Source of the DNA: Bombilactobacillus mellis
Lineage (GTDB): Bacteria > Bacillota > Bacilli > Lactobacillales > Lactobacillaceae
NCBI RefSeq assembly: GCF_000967245.1
Contig: NZ_KQ033878.1
Coordinates: 586,848 to 650,847, forward strand
Direction: 5' to 3'
DNA: 64,000 nt
The notes beneath the pieces were generated by a model, which was not told the origin of the DNA, did no database searches, and saw only the letters and a program-made list of their open reading frames with translations. Below, one piece after another: positions 63,304 to 64,000 of the stretch. The position numbers and the translations under genes were made by a program. Each line of letters begins with the position of its first letter. Within the stretch, counting starts at the first letter, position 1.

Positions 63304-64000
63304 TTAATCCAAGAAAATTGATGCATCACCAGCAATTTCTGTCAATTTTCCATCTTTAGAAATGCCCATTTTTTCCATCCATTCTTCAAATTCTTTAATA
63401 GGATGATAACCAAATATTTCCCTGATTGTAGCTGTTTCTTGATATCCAGTAGATTGGTAATTTAACATGACATCATCAGCATGCGGAATCCCCATTATAT
63501 AATTGCAGCCAGCTGCACCTAATAAAACCGCTAAATTTTCAGCATCATTTTGATCTGCTTTCATATGATTGGTATAACAAACATCACACCCCATCGAAAT
63601 TCCTTGTAACTTACCCATAAAGTGATCTTCCAAACCAGCGCGAATAACCTGTTTTGAATTATATAGGTATTCAGGTCCAATAAATCCGACCACTGTGTTC
63701 ACAATATAAGGATCAAATTTTTTAGCAAAGCCATAGCATCTAGATTCCATCGTTAATTCATCAGCACCAAAGTTGGCATCAGATGAAAGCTCAGAACCCT
63801 CTCCAGTTTCAAAGTACATCACATTAGGTCCGGGACATTGTCCTTGTTGCAGTGCTAAAGCACGCGCCTCGCTAATCATATTAGCATCAATCCCAAACGA
63901 CTTATTTCCTTTTTCAGAACCAGCAATAGATTGAAATATTAAGCCCGCTGGTGCTCCTCGTTTTACAGCTTCCATCTGGGTAGTAACATGGGCCAAAACT
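63304..64000 (-). CDS. eutB: Ethanolamine ammonia-lyase large subunit, C-terminal half (cut by window edge)
   Basis: The last about 232 codons of EutB. AHVTTQMEAVKRGAPAGLIFQSIAG and GPNVMYFETGEGSELSS and MGCDVCYTNHMKADQND are active-site and cobalamin-contact blocks of the large subunit. The family length is about 455, so roughly half lies past 64000, together with any eutA and regulator genes. No in-frame stop occurs up to the edge. Confidence 0.95.
   Translation of the reverse strand, partial: VLAHVTTQMEAVKRGAPAGLIFQSIAGSEKGNKSFGIDANMISEARALALQQGQCPGPNVMYFETGEGSELSSDANFGADELTMESRCYGFAKKFDPYIVNTVVGFIGPEYLYNSKQVIRAGLEDHFMGKLQGISMGCDVCYTNHMKADQNDAENLAVLLGAAGCNYIMGIPHADDVMLNYQSTGYQETATIREIFGYHPIKEFEEWMEKMGISKDGKLTEIAGDASIFLD

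Overview
The window comes from a low-GC Gram-positive bacterium, most likely a heterofermentative-type member of the Lactobacillaceae. The reasons are the AT-rich genes with strong AGGAGG ribosome binding sites, a YtrA-type GntR/ABC operon, a proline iminopeptidase, class III ribonucleotide reductase, and a cobalamin island laid out like the pdu-cbi-cob-hem island known in Limosilactobacillus reuteri. I cannot name the species. No tRNA, rRNA, CRISPR array, insertion sequence or phage gene was seen.

Region by region: (1) 1-8070 is an accessory sugar-acid region: the 5' part of rhamnulokinase, an MFS sugar porter, a zinc alcohol dehydrogenase, an AraC and an IclR regulator, and kduD/kduI for 5-keto-4-deoxyuronate. 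It contains a decayed copy of the AraC gene and duplicated promoter elements. (2) 8125-25680 is mixed housekeeping and stress content: a CynX-type MFS, HelD, a GntR-regulated ABC exporter, PepI, a polyol-type dehydrogenase, fumC-fumarate reductase, a phosphatase with apbE, an SDR and nrdDG. (3) 25933-47805 is one minus-strand run of 24 genes for anaerobic adenosylcobamide synthesis, with transcription running cobD-cbiA-B-C-D-E-T-F-G-H-J-cobA/hemD-cbiK-L-M-N-Q-O-P-met8-hemC-cobU-S-C-hemD-cobT. It includes an ECF cobalt transporter. (4) 48199-52925 holds a PduO-type adenosyltransferase, an MFS transporter, an FMN reductase, a flavodoxin, a histidine phosphatase and an unusual AraC regulator. (5) 52957-64000 is a minus-strand ethanolamine microcompartment operon read as eutB(partial)-C-L-K-E-M-T-D(pduL)-hyp-H-Q-S-J-P-tyrosine phosphatase, entering from beyond the right edge.

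How it fits together: EutH imports ethanolamine, EutBC splits it with adenosylcobalamin, EutE makes acetyl-CoA and PduL makes acetyl phosphate, inside a shell of EutL/M/K/S. The neighbouring cob operon makes the corrinoid. Flavodoxin and the FMN reductase may supply electrons for reducing it, and two unrelated adenosyltransferases (PduO and EutT) are present. In L. reuteri the same cob neighbourhood serves propanediol; here an eut operon sits in that place.

The most notable observations are: the PocR-like AraC regulator carries a C-terminal DUF4430/transcobalamin-like domain while no B12 riboswitch is visible upstream of the cob operon; the pduL frame encodes an encapsulation peptide whose only well-placed initiation codon is ATA; a shell protein ends in a SAP/Rho_N-like domain; EutE has its encapsulation-like helix at the C-terminus; and hemA, hemB, hemL and eutN are absent from the visible clusters.
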